Positions 1 through 12,300 of a DNA stretch of 64,000 bases are shown piece by piece. The DNA is taken from assembly GCF_000264905.1 (NCBI RefSeq), contig NW_006763133.1, forward strand, positions 5,067 to 69,066. Reading direction: 5' to 3'. The stretch comes from Stereum hirsutum FP-91666 SS1. Taxonomy: Eukaryota > Basidiomycota > Agaricomycetes > Russulales > Stereaceae. Both the position numbers and the translations under genes were made by a program. Below the pieces are notes generated by a model. That model saw only the letters and a program-made list of their open reading frames with translations. It was not told the DNA's origin and searched no databases. Position 1 is the stretch's first letter, and each line of letters starts with the position of its first letter.

Positions 1-108
1 GAACACGCGCACGTCCAGGGGGAGTGCCGTTAGGTTTGGTCCATAGTCGGTATTTCGCTGCATGTAGGAGTTGACAAGAGTCTTTCCGCACGTCTCGCTG
101 AGGGGGAG

Positions 109-330
109 TGTTGGAAATCAGCTTGTGCAGCTCGACGTTGCGAGACTTTTCGCGAGGTTTCCACGGTCAGGCTGAGTCAGCCGCGCCACCCGGCTCCGCC
201 ACTTTCAGTACATTGTAGAATATTCTAGTTACTTTTGTACAGTACTATAAATACAGTGAATGTAGGACTCGTTGAGGGCATCGAGTTGCCCTAACACGAG
301 CCAGTCTCACCACTCAGCGTGATTGCAACC
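109..330 (+). mobile_element. Probable 3' LTR of a Ty1/copia-type retrotransposon (right boundary uncertain)
   Basis: A purine tract, AGGGGGAG at 101-108, is followed at once by TGTTGGAA. This is the usual layout of a polypurine tract abutting the 5' end of a copia LTR, which begins TGTTGG. A TATA-like element, TATAAATA, lies at 245-252, as expected for an LTR promoter. The element body would lie to the left, outside the window, and no integrase or reverse transcriptase sequence is visible. The right end is not clearly defined because I found no matching inverted end, so 330 is only an estimate. The call rests on end structure alone. Confidence 0.45.
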
Positions 331-3300
331 TTTCCCTCTCTCTCTCGCTCTCACTCGTCCTCTTTTCGTGCCACTCATCACTTTCCCACGAAAATCCAAC
401 AGACGCATTGCAAAGCAGGTATTCTCTCGCTACTATTACCAGGGTCGGGATGAGGACGAGGATGAGGATGGCAGTGGAGGTGATGGCAGTGATAAGGGCA
501 GCGGCAGAAGTGGGGATGATAGTGGTGCAGAGACGGAGAAGGACGAAGGAATGGAGCCCAATAAGAGCAAAGGTCGTCGGACTATGCACGAGAGCACGGA
601 TCCGCTGCTCCTCAAGGGGAAGGGCAGCGGCAATGCCTTGGGGAACGCATTGGATTTCCTCCTTTTATTTCAAAAATACTGTGTCCAGGGGGCTGGACCC
701 ACGGAAGAGAGGCTGGAGAAAGAAGAGCAGGCGAAGCGTAGAACGGAATCGATTGAAAAAACCAAGGAGTGGAAGGCTCGCACGGGTAGCACCATTTGAT
801 CATTCGTATTTATAGACTTGTTTCCGAGAATATTTACTGTCAGTTCCCTTGAGAGCGCGAAATTTAAATATGTACCCGTAGTAATTGATCGCAGGAAGGA
901 TTACCAGGCGAAAAGCGAGGAAAGGAAGACCAGAGAGCCCTTCAAGCGAGGGTACTCAGCTCGGTTCTGCACACGATTTTTGCTTTCATCCGGAAAGTGA
1001 TTATGCAGGTGAGATGCGAGATGCCTTGCTCTGTGTACTTGAATGCAGCGACAATTCTCTTTGTACCCTGTTCGGACTATTGCCATCACTCAAGTTGTCC
1101 AAAAATATACCCTATGTCGCCATCTTCAACGCCGCCAACTGACCAAGGCGATAAACTCGCGCCGTTGACTAGCTCTTGTCAACACCATGCGGTTCCTTTC
1201 AGGCCGTACCGTTTTCGGTGATCGGGAAGATAGCAGAGCAGACACCTGAGACAGTCTATCGCCGAGGTAGTATTTGAATACGATGTTTCAGGATCACTAG
1301 CAGCTACACAAAGGACGATGATTCGTAGGGGCCAGTAAAATGAGTGCAAAGGGAATAATGAAGAGCGTGAGGACACCAGAGCTGATGCAGTTTACCCAGG
1401 AGCCATCCAGTTGCCTGTGTTCGTACCTATTTCGCCCAGAAATAAATCGTCAGCACCTCCGTGAAGGAAAATCTCAACAATTAGAGGATGGCGAGAGGAA
1501 GAGAGAGAAAAAACGAAAAGGCCCAGGCGAGGTCCTCGGACACCAAAAAAGAGGCACACCAGTGAGCATACGTGACATAAAACGATGACGCCGCACTCGC
1601 CATGGCAAGCAGCGGTGCTACAGTCTTCACCGTGCTATACAATCTGACTCATTGACGAGCGAGGAGGTTTTGATTTGCTGAGAATGGATGCGGCGGATGC
1701 GGAAGGGAAAAGGAGTGGGACAGCGAGTCCAGACTTTGAAGAGAGGGTCAGCCTAATTGAATAAGATATAAGTAGCATGAAAAGACGTGGAGGGGAGAGG
1801 GGAGAGAGGAACAGAGGGTAAAGGGTGTGTACCAACGACGGGATGAGGCCTGTCACGACGGCGATCTGAACGCCTTTGCCGACGTATACATATAATGCAT
1901 GCGGAGGCGGGATAAATGCATTTATTTCGCGTCGATTGCATTGGGGGTGGTTGAAAGTAAGTATCTGGCAGAGAAGACGAGACGAGACGTGGTTTCAATG
2001 TAGCGGAAGAAAGTACGAAGCGGCGGGGTACGCGTTATGGCGGCGATGAAGTCATCCAACCATCTTCATCTTTTCCGTCAACACGGTTCCGAGCTTTGTC
2101 TAGTCTCTGTTTCTCGACCCCGGTTGGCCCCGACTCATTCGGAGCAGCGATTTGCCGTCGGTGGGAGACACTAAAAATGAACTTGTCGTGAAGGAATAAG
2201 ACGGGATAGCCTGTCATATCCTAGTGCACAGAACCAGATCTATGATACAAACATAGGAGGGCCTACTGTGCCTGCATCAAACAGGAGACTCGTCGTTGCC
2301 GCAAAAAGTAGGCCAGTCAACGGCGTTTGCACGCTCATGCAGAGCTCGAAAGTCAGACACACAAATACCATAGTCAGCACGGAGGAGAAAGGGGTATAAA
2401 GAATCATGTTCTCCGGGCTTTTCGAGGGTAAAGCTCTCAGAACGGCGGACGGCAGTCAGCACATCTTTCAGAAAATGAAGCTAGAGGGCGAGCCATAACG
2501 GGACGAAGCACGGTCCAGTCATGAACAGCATTCCCTGTGTAAACTGGTTCAAGAGACTTGCAAGAGACAGACATGGAAGCAGCCAATGTGGGAGGGGACG
2601 TGAAGAAAAGACCGAGCCGGAGCCCGACGGAAGCCGACGCAATGTCGTAGGGCGGGGACCAGAGTGAGACGATGACGAGGTCGAAGATGTAGCCCATTAG
2701 AACTTGAGGCCTGCACATGAGATATTAGGCATCAACCCACGTATATTGGAGGAGAGCAAAGGAAACGAACGTAGGTGACCAAGCTTCATACACCAACACT
2801 GGAGACATAGTACCTCCTACGATGGGCATGGGCAATGGAGCCACGGGCGACACGGTACCTGAAGTAGATTGCCATTGATCATGCGTTGATTCTCGCCGAA
2901 GAGCATCGGGACTGGGGAACATGCATTTGCCTGTTGAGGAAGACAGTAAGTATCCTGGTATTCAGATCTTACATAGGATAAAAAACAGGGGTAACGCGAA
3001 GAGTAAGAAGAAGACCGGCAGAGTCAAAGCGAAAAAACGAGAGCGAGTAAGTAGAAAAGAGTGAATTCATTAAGGTCGTCGTGAGCAGTACGTAAGGAGT
3101 CGAGCCACTAGAAGCGTTTCTGAATTACCGCGAAGAGAACGAACGAGTATCGCTGCGAAGAGATTGACGTGGAGGACGATGTCCTATGGAGGCGATGACA
3201 CAAGAAGAATGGCAGGGACAGGAAATAGGGTATGACAGGACAAGGCAGGTCATACGAAAGTCAGTCACTAAAGGGGGGCGAGATCTATAGGTGTCCGAAC

Positions 3301-3669
3301 GGATAAGATAGGGGTTTTGTGTCCATTTTTATGTACAGCCTTTGACCGAGCAAACGAATGTTTTCGCCGTCAAGTTGGGTATGGGGTCGAATGGAGTCAG
3401 ATTAGGCTAGGGACAGCGATCGGTCATGAATCCGTTTTATTCCAGCTCACTATACATAGCGCACCGTCAATATTAAGACAGACCGCAAGCTGATGAACAC
3501 GTACCAAACATCGCGCATCTGCTAAGCAGCAGGGCGTCAAGTCAATTTCGAGATTAATGTACATAAATCCTCGATAAAGAAGCTGCAGACAGCACGTTCA
3601 TTACTCACCTCCGCTACTTTCATTGAGCAATTAGGTTGACCTAGTTTCCATCCCTAATCCTACGCCATG
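331..3669. other. No recognisable gene; intergenic plus 3' flank of the MADS-box gene
   Basis: Reading frames here are short and often overlap on both strands. The longest (323-799, +, 158 codons) is acidic and low in complexity, starts inside the putative LTR and matches no family I know. A minus-strand frame at 2437-2718 has hydrophobic stretches, but I could not join it to neighbouring exons with a realistic intron. I see nothing that can be annotated with confidence. Confidence 0.4.
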
Positions 3670-6600
3670 TCATCCTACAACTTCCCCGTCCCCCTCGCCC
3701 TCTCCTTCTCCCCGCTCTCGTTTCACGCCAAGACCTAGCCCACCGCCACCAGGGCCAGACGAAGAAGCGGCACCCATGCCAAGCTCAGGCGCCGCGCCCG
3801 ATAGAAAATCCAGCCAATTATGGTTGTCTGTTCCACTTGGTCCACCGGTCCCGCCGCCAGCGCCACTAGCACTGGCACCGCCGCCTCCCGTACCAGATGT
3901 AAGAGAGGAGTGCGACGAAGAGTGTGAAGTATGTGCTTGCGACGAAGAAGGATTGAACTGCGGCCAGTCGAACGAGTACGTCAGCTCATTTGGATCGAGA
4001 TCATTGAGGAAGGACCGGAGATCAAGGTCCCCGAATCCTCCTAGCATAGACATAGACTGAGAGGTGGAGTGAGATGTCGATTGAGAGATTGGGGTGGTGG
4101 ACAGTGATTCCGAAGGAGTGAAGGGACCGACAGTGATGTGAGATGGACCAAGAACAACGAGATTGTACTCACCCCTCCTCCGTTTCCTCCTCCAGTACCT
4201 CCGGCTGCTCCACCTGCCATACCGCTTCCGGCCCCAGACGATCTCGGTCCGTCGCCACCGGGCCCACCGCCCGACCCAAACACACCGGTGAATAAATCAT
4301 CCGTCCCAGGACTCATAGGCCCTCGTACAGCTCCACCTCCACCTCCACCACCACCACCTATACCAGAGAACGAATGCGACCGCCCCGGAGCACCATACCC
4401 AGGCTGGGGTGTTGAGCCCGGCGAACCCGAAGGGGGGAAGCCCGCAGGTCGGAGAGACGGTGGCTGAATCTGCGCGTAGCTTCCCCCTCCAGCGCCCGAG
4501 CCACTATATCCGCCAGCGCCATGCGAAGACGAATCGTCATATCTATACGAGGATCCACCCCCTCCGCCGAACCCAGCAGTACTAGACAGAGGCGGCGATG
4601 TCGGCGAGTGATGTCCATGGGAGTGGTGCGTATCGAGACTAGTGAGGCTCGCGTTCGAAAGCCTCGGTCTCTTGTTCGGATTGGGGTTCCCGTATCCACC
4701 ACCGCCTCCACCGCCAAACGAAGCGGAATGAGGTCGAGATGACGGATGTCCATATGACGGTTGGTGCGAACCGTGCGACGGGTAGGTTGAGTGCGACTGA
4801 TGTGGGGAGAGGTGGTGTGATGTATGAGCATGGGTATGCGTGTGACGATCGGAAGAAATGGGCATCGTTGGCGAAGTCGTTATGCCAGATATGCCCGAGA
4901 ACGAAGGGTAGCTACCTACCGATCCGAGGGAAGGGATGGATAACCCGGATGAGAGGGCGTGCGGGTGGTGCGATTGGTGCGACTGGGAGGTGAAAGAGGC
5001 ATAGTCCATCTGTGACATCCACACGAATATCAGCGTCAAAGTTCACTTCTGCAGAGAGCTAAACCTAAGCACTAAGCGTAAACAGAGATGAAAAGCCATC
5101 CAGAAACCGCCGAAAGAGACATCGCATACGACATCTGCTGGACTCTACGACAGGAGCTCGCCGCCACAAGAGCTCGAGGTGCCATGAAACAAGACGACGA
5201 CGAATCTCTTCCGTGTACATAGCAGATCTTCTCGCTCAGACACGCATGTCTGCTCCACACCATACATTGCGCGTAATCGTTAGTCACGCTTGAGTGAACG
5301 GATCGGGCTAGTGTGAATCTCGCGAACACAGTCACAAGTCTTGAAAAACGGAAAGCCTGGCAAACCACAGACGTAATACGCCTCAGTGCCCATCCACAAC
5401 TAGCGTGCTCCGGATAATTTCGGAGGATCACACTGCCCAGAACAAATGGACAGGGTACTTCTCCCTGCCTCGCAGAATACAGCCTTGGGCTTGAGAAAAG
5501 AAGACACCTTCATTCCGAAAAGGACGATCCGCACGCCATCGTTCTTTAACAATGACGCCGCTCGCAAAACTCCGACGACTGGTCTGCGGGTAGACTGGGA
5601 GTAACTGGACAGGATGCCCGAGGTTCATGACCAGCGAATCGAACGGCGACGTCACGTTCGAACCGCAGGCATATCCGGTAGATCCGCCGCTGAGCCACAC
5701 TGACTCAAACACTGCACATACGAAGGGCCAAGCATAGGAAAGAAAAAGAGAACGAGCGAAAAAGCGAACCAAAGACGCAAGACTCACATCAATCGGAAGC
5801 CCCTCGCTCTTCACAGGCACCATCTTCCCTCCTCTCCCTCCTCCCATGCCGCCTCCGCCAGCCAACCCACCTCCTCCGACACGGGAAGTAGGGTCGTCCG
5901 TCACGTCCTGGTCATCGTCGTCGTCCCCGCCATCGTCACCTGCGCCAGCGCCAGCACCGGCGGCGCCGGCACCAGGGGGTGCGTTGCCTGAGAAGTCGTG
6001 TGGGGTGCGAGTGTCGCGTTCGCCGTCGAACTGTTGGGAGAGGACGTGGGTTAGTGTGACCCCCGAATAAGAGTATAATTACGGATAAAAAAGGGTAGAA
6101 GTGGTATAGTATTCAGGAGAGAAATCAGGAATAAGAGCGGGGACGATAAATAATTGGATATCGTGAAGGAACGAGCGGGGACGCTCAAATACGGCAAGGA
6201 GACATGCACTATACGGTAAGGTGGAAGAGTGGACGGAAAGAACGAAATAGAGAGCGTAGGAAGGCTGGAATGCGCGTGCGAGAGATCAATGAAGGTGGAA
6301 AGAGGAGGGATGATACCAGAGCGCAGAATGGCTGAAGTGAAAGAAATGTGGTTGACGGGATGACAGTATGAGCGATGGGGGTAAATATTGATACATAAAA
6401 TTGGTGGAGGGCGTGGAGACAGAGAGGAAATATATTTAAGCTGGATATAGGAAGAGGTTGGCATAAGATGGAAACAAAGAACGGGGCAAGAATCAGGAGG
6501 CAAGGGGGGAAACAGATTGGCGAAGCAACAGATGTAGAGAATATAAACGGTATAACTGAACACAAGGGGAATAATGAAGAGGACGAAGGATGGATATATA

Positions 6601-7541
6601 GGATTAGACACGTAGACGAGCGCGGCTATCGGAGAGAAGAGTGACGAGAGTAAAGGAGGAAGATGGTGTTCGTGCGACAAAAGAGTAAAGAAGTAACAAG
6701 AAACGGATACCGAAATAACAAACGGACGTACGCGTCGATGCCTGTCCACCATGCCCTGTATATCCGTCGAGCAGTATTGATAGAGTTTATCCGCATGTCC
6801 TTGCCTTCGTTCTGTTCGTTATTTGACGCGTAGGGAGCGGGGAGGTCATGGATGTTAGATTTGACAGTTGTGATGGCGAGAATGAGCGCGCGAGAGCGAA
6901 AGATTGGTACACGAAGCCGTAGTCAAGGCGTCGGTCGTGAGAATTGTCGAAAGCGTCGTTGTTCGTCGACGTTGACCATGATGAGTACGAAGTTGTCGAT
7001 GAAGGACAGTACGGGTGCAAGGTTGTTGAAGAGGCACGGAATTGCGAGTGTGAGCTAAAAATAGAATGGCGACATTGGCGAACTCACCGAAGATGATGAC
7101 GGCGACATCGACTGAACACAACACGCCTAGCTCATATGCTTTTTTGAATAGTCCCGTCTTGCGCTGTTCGTCATCGCCGTCGACGGCAACATTGGCATCG
7201 AGTCGATAGTCGAAATGGCGGTTAGAGAGTGAGTGCGATGACACGGACGACGGTGAGCTACATGGTGCTATTTTTACGACTAAAATGGCTTGGCGAACAT
7301 ACCTTTAGGAAAGTGACGGAGCGGTTGCGCTCGTTCTGCGACCACGATGTACCGCATGCAAGTAAAGCGTCGACGAAAATAACGACGGCGACGGCATGAC
7401 GGTAGGCGTAAATGCAAATGGGTGGGTAAGTATATCGACGGCGAAAAAAATAGCATAGGAGAGATGGAATGGGGTAAGGCGAGGCGAGGAGGGAAGAATG
7501 CATACGGTTATAGGCTGGATCTCAATCTTCCTTCGTCCCAT
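3670..7541 (-). CDS. MADS-box transcription factor (SRF/MEF2, Rlm1-like type)
   Basis: Predicted nuclear DNA-binding regulator of 559 aa. Exons on the minus strand: 7541-7506, 7335-7303, 7163-7088, 6799-6732, 6030-5788, 5009-4173 and 4056-3670. Phase is kept throughout and every intron has a GT donor and AG acceptor. Residues 1-60 form a MADS domain: MGRRKIEIQPIT, then NERNRSVTFLK, then RKTGLFKKAYELGVLC, then SVDVAVIIFG, followed by KLYQYCSTDIQGMVDRH. A segment containing FDGERDTRTP follows. The remainder is low in complexity, rich in Gly, Ser, His and Pro, with a possible basic NLS (NKRPRL). In yeast, Rlm1-type factors act below the cell-wall-integrity MAP kinase; that role here is inference. 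Introns of 701 and 778 nt are unusually long and could hide an exon. The start is fixed by the canonical MADS N-terminus. Confidence 0.9.
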
Positions 7542-7847
7542 CTTTCGCTGACTTGTTATTCGTGCTGTGCTTTTCCAGGTGTGCGAGGGGGCGATTGCAG
7601 GTGCAGGTGGGTGCTCGAGTTGAAGCTGGGGTTGAGGGAATATACGGTCTTACAAGGGGCGCCTCTGGGCCATCAAACAACGCCAAACGAACGGTGCCCT
7701 CCCAGCCTTTTCTTCCTCGCTGACGCTTCCGGTTCGAGTCGAGCTTCCAGAGCAAAGTCTGCTCGCTCGTTCGCCTCTTCCCGCTCTGCACCCGTTTCTC
7801 CGTTCTTCTTCCTTCCTCAACGTAGCTCCCGTCCATGCCGCGACGCT

Positions 7848-7871
7848 CTCCCTCCCTCCCTCCCTCCCTCT
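7848..7871. repeat. (CCCT)n microsatellite
   Basis: About five tandem CCCT units form a pure pyrimidine run on the plus strand, about 300 bp upstream of the MADS-box start. Pyrimidine tracts are common in fungal promoters, but no function can be shown here. Confidence 0.8.
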
Positions 7872-9180
7872 CTTCTCTTCTTGCCAGCTTGCTCATCCAC
7901 AACTTTCCCTCCATCGCCACACTTTACCCTCCTCAGCTTCTGATTGGCTTCTCCCACCCTCTTTCTCTTTCCTTTTTCGACTTATCCTCTTCGTGCCATG
8001 CTCTATCTCATGCGCGCCACTACAGGGCCTCGTTGCAATCCCTCCAGCCACTATCTTTCTCCGGATGGTGCGAACCTACTTCGAATTCCCACAACTCCCA
8101 CCGCCACCTCTTCATGCCGCACCGAGGGCATGCTCCCTCCCGCTCCGTTTCTCACATCCATACCATTCTAGCCAATACCCCGCATCGTCCGTCACCTGTT
8201 CCTCCCATTCGCTTCTCTCAAATCTCTCATCTGACGCACACCCCTCTTCCGCGCTAGACCTTTCTTACGCGTGTCCACATTCGCCCACATTCCTCCATCA
8301 AGAAAGCCGCAGACCTTCCAGCACAGGCCCTACGACCCAAGAACCGACAGATCGTTTCCATGCACCTTCTCCGGCAGGCCTTGCCGCCCGTTCTCAGGAT
8401 CGTTCCTTCTCCCACACCCTCCCACACGTTCAGGATTACTCCCGCCCAAGAACGCTCTTCGCAGAAGTATGCAGAGGAAGAACCCGCGGCATCGCTCGGC
8501 ACGACCTCGCGTACGAAGGAACGAACTGGAAACTTTGATGCTCCGATACTCTCAGCGCGAACGTAAGGTCCGATCTCCCTCCGCCTTACCTTCCCTCCCT
8601 CGCACGCTTGTTCTCCTCGGGCTTTACGTTCTGCTCTTCCGCCTGTACCTCTTGTTCTGCGCAGCGTCATCTGTCCTCTATCTATCTTTCGTAGACTTTT
8701 CTCTGCCCTGTGAGGCTACTTGGGCTTGGCATTCGATCAGGATCGTGAGCTGATTCTTCGTTCGAGGAATGAACTAGACAGAGTTGATGCAGAGACCGTG
8801 ACCGTGATGCTATCTCGCACAGCTCTTTATCCTCTGCCTAATGGTTCTGCCTGCACTCTCATCTTCTTTTGTTCCTTTCTGCGGCGTTCGTCCTTTGTTC
8901 TTTGTTCTTCACGATCAACATCCCAGGGCGTAAAACCCCCAGATGTTCTGATCTCTGACTGTCTCCATTCCATTCTGTTGATGCGGCGCTACTGGTCTAC
9001 AACGATCGGTTTTCGTCCACAGCCTTTTGCCTTGTTGCCTATGTGCAGATCTCTATTGGCTCTCTGGACCTTCGTGCTTCCGCCTGAGTCCGTGTTTTGA
9101 TCGCAGAAGAGTCAATTGAGCGGTTGCGTTTTCCGTTTCGTTCGAATAATCTCTGCGGCTTTCGCTCGTAGTTCTAGCTC

Positions 9181-9327
9181 TCACACAGCCGTTCATTGAA
9201 GGTCGAAGCATCAATCATTCGCCGTCTGGTTCCAGCCTTCGCTCACCGCTATTGCTCCCGAATGACCCCTGTAACATGACCGCCTGAATCTCTGGTTTTC
9301 ACACGCCCGTTCATTGAAGCTCGAAGC
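9181..9327. repeat. Pair of imperfect 29-bp direct repeats, 118 bp apart
   Basis: The stretch at 9181-9209 recurs at 9299-9327 with a few substitutions; both contain CCGTTCATTGAAG followed by TCGAAGC. No flanking element structure is visible. Confidence 0.7.
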
Positions 9328-12300
9328 GGCTCGTATTACCAGAAGTTCGAACTCGAAGGATGTCACTGGATTCGATTTTGACTCTGGAAATGAACTGCAT
9401 GACGCCTGTTCTATGAAAGAGCGCTGGGAGATACGATAGCGTGAATTCGGAGGTGGCGTCCAGAGGGTTCTTCCGCCTCCGTTAATTATCGTCCATTAGG
9501 GCCGTTCACGTCTTCCGTTCATTCTGATTGCGACCGTCATCGGTCGTCGTCCCTTACGCCCCCGAGGCTACCGAGGCTGCGCTAGCTAGCCTGCTCTCGC
9601 CTGGTATGTGTTCTGTCCTCACCGCGCTACCCTCGGCGACAGGCATATCAGCTTGGAGCTTCCAGCACAGTAGACATCAAAGCCATGAAGCTGCAGACGC
9701 CGCTAGCGCGCCTTGAATATGCCCATAGCTCATTGCATGGGAAGCTAGTACGTTCGTTAGGGGATGGACGGTGTCTGTTTTACTGATCGTCCTCGGGCAA
9801 CACGCTCCCGCTCTCCATTTCTCTACTGCTTCTCCTGCATCTCCTCATCCTATCAGCGCAGTTTGAGCTGCAACCTAGTGCCCACGTTTCTAGGCATCGT
9901 GCCATCGAGCCAGTGTACGCTAGCTGTCCGTGCTCTGCTCTGTAATGTAGCCCACTGAGGCCTGCCGAACTCCATCGAACCACCTCTGCCCTTGTGTGTC
10001 GGTCAAACTGCTGGCCCGCACATGCCGAGGACCTTGACTAGTGGCTTCTTTCATTTTGCCCGTCTGGTTTTTCCCTTCCTCCACTTTGTGCTGGATCGTC
10101 ATGATTAACCTCAGGTTACGCTATCTTCTCTCCCACTAATCAATCGTCTTACGTCCCAATTTTTCTGTCTGGTCTCCGACAACGTTTCATACGTCCCATC
10201 GTACCCCGACCACCCCAATCGTGCTGTCTAATACTTCGGCAACACGGTCCATCCATACCGTCAGGTCGATAATGAGTCGGTTTATTCACCATCCCTCTCC
10301 TCCGCCGTTCTCTGTACTGACTGCGCTTTCCGCCCCGCCATTGCGCTCATTCTCCCTCGCAGCGGGCCTCACCACCGGCTCACCTTCACAGTGATTGCGG
10401 GTTCATCTTTCAACACAGATCACATCCCGTGACATCATCCTCATCCACTATGTCCTCTTTCGCATCCCATTCTTCCCACCGACCGATACTTTACACACAT
10501 ACCTCCCTCTGCACACCTTCGTCATCGAGCCCATCTCCTGACCTCTGACGGTCGAGTAGAGTTTGATTCGAACCCCCCTGACCGAGGTTGCACCTTTGTC
10601 ACTCTCCTCGGGCTCGGGGGAAATGCGGCGCGTTCGCTCGTTCGAACTTCGTGCGGAAAGGAATAGCGTTGGGACTTCGACGTCGACGTGGAGTGCGTCC
10701 TCGAGTCGGGAGTTCTACGGCATCCTTTCCCCAATGCTGCGTTCTTACTCCGTTTCCTCCATACCCCGTCCTGTATACCATTTCGTGTGCAGGTCTCAGG
10801 TCCAGCTGATAGAATGACGCAGTGGGGTATGAGGTAGTCCGAATGGTCATACCGCCTTCGTGTGCGTATCGGCATGGGTCCGATGATTTCGCGCTAATTG
10901 TTGGCCACATTTCAGACGGAATTATAAAACTCGTGTGGGCTGCCTAGTGCTCAGCGGTCCGTATCCGGGATCCGTATCACAGCACAAGCAGCATTGATCT
11001 TTTATTCCCCGATTACAGGCTTCTTCATCGGTAACTCGTCCGCTCTGCAGTCAATGCAATTCCCATTTCAAATTTAGTACGCTGATTTCATCATTTTCCC
11101 CAGACGTTGCAAAGCGTTAGCAGGGCATTCAAACCTCATCACCTACCACCGCAGGTCAGACACGTCGACCGAGTCCATTCGAGCACCATGCTCGTTCTTA
11201 GGCAGGTAGATCCACCAAAGAGCAATATATCCTTGACCTCTTGTTTCATGGAACGGTAGTTTCCGGTCTTTCACCCTCGGGCTTGGTATAAGCGGCGAAT
11301 GTGCGCATGTTTTCATGAGTCAAAGCTGAACCGTTGCCAGGTCAGAGCCTTCTTTAATTACACTGAGGCGCTGCGAGTGCAGCTGTCGATTGACTTCGGC
11401 GAAGCAACCTCTCCAGCGTTTCATCGTGCGGTTCGGAAGAGCCTCGAGCAGTTTGGCCGCTCCTGTGCGGCCTTCGTTGGCTGCTGGCGTGGCTGTGGGT
11501 ACCCCACTGACCTCCTCGTTATGATGCACTATTAATGGGTTGCTGGGCGGCTTTCGTCCGGTACCTTTTCCTTGCTTGTATTCAGGTTTGTCGAGACGTC
11601 CATGTCGACTTCGTGAGTAGAGGAGACGAGCCGTGGTACTCCCTTGATATCTGTCCTCGATCATAATGTAACTGATGGCAATCTTGCAGACGCAACTGCA
11701 CTATGGTCCAGCTTGAGTGCTTATGAGAGCAGATAGTTGGCTGCTTCCCAACGGCGCTTTGTAGGGGCCGATCAAACTGTGTGATACTTCCTGTTGCTCC
11801 AGACCATGAGCGGTAGGCCGATGGACTGGAAATCTTCCTGACCATCAGTGTACGCCCCACCTTCCCATCCTTCGGTGTTCAAGTATCCTGAACTCTCAAC
11901 CAGATTGGTCGAACATGAACCCTCTTTCTTGAGGGTCTCGTGTGCGATCCGTGCTTGGTTCGAAGTGCACCAATCTGCTACCTTGAATGCTATCGAGCCG
12001 CGACGAACCTCAACGCTGACCATTCTCGATAATAGGCGAAACGTCTCCGCGGCTTTGGCGCCAATAATGAAAGGGTCCACGGAGTCTGAAGAAGATGAAC
12101 GTTACACGGCGAATTTTGACAGAAGCGCTCGACCTCGGCGAAACTACATCCATGCTGTACACCGTCAACCACCGTATCTTTCAGGCTCTCTCTCGTGGGG
12201 CGCTGCAGCACCGGTGAATGTGGTTTAGAGTAGAGCTCGCGTTAGCCCATGGGAAGGGATGAATATATTGCTCCATGGTGAGGCAAGTTCTGAGGTCTTT

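Noticed and set aside
323..799. 158-codon acidic ORF at the left edge
   Set aside because: It starts within the putative LTR, is low in complexity and overlaps other open frames on both strands; there is no evidence it is a gene.
4138..4467. Proline-rich ORF on the plus strand
   Set aside because: It is the antisense shadow of the Gly-rich exon of the MADS-box gene; low-complexity GC-rich exons open the opposite frames.
6051..6752. 233-codon minus-strand ORF rich in Ser, Pro and Leu
   Set aside because: It fills the pyrimidine-rich intron of the MADS-box gene. The exons on both sides join in perfect phase without it, and its start is the end of the upstream exon.
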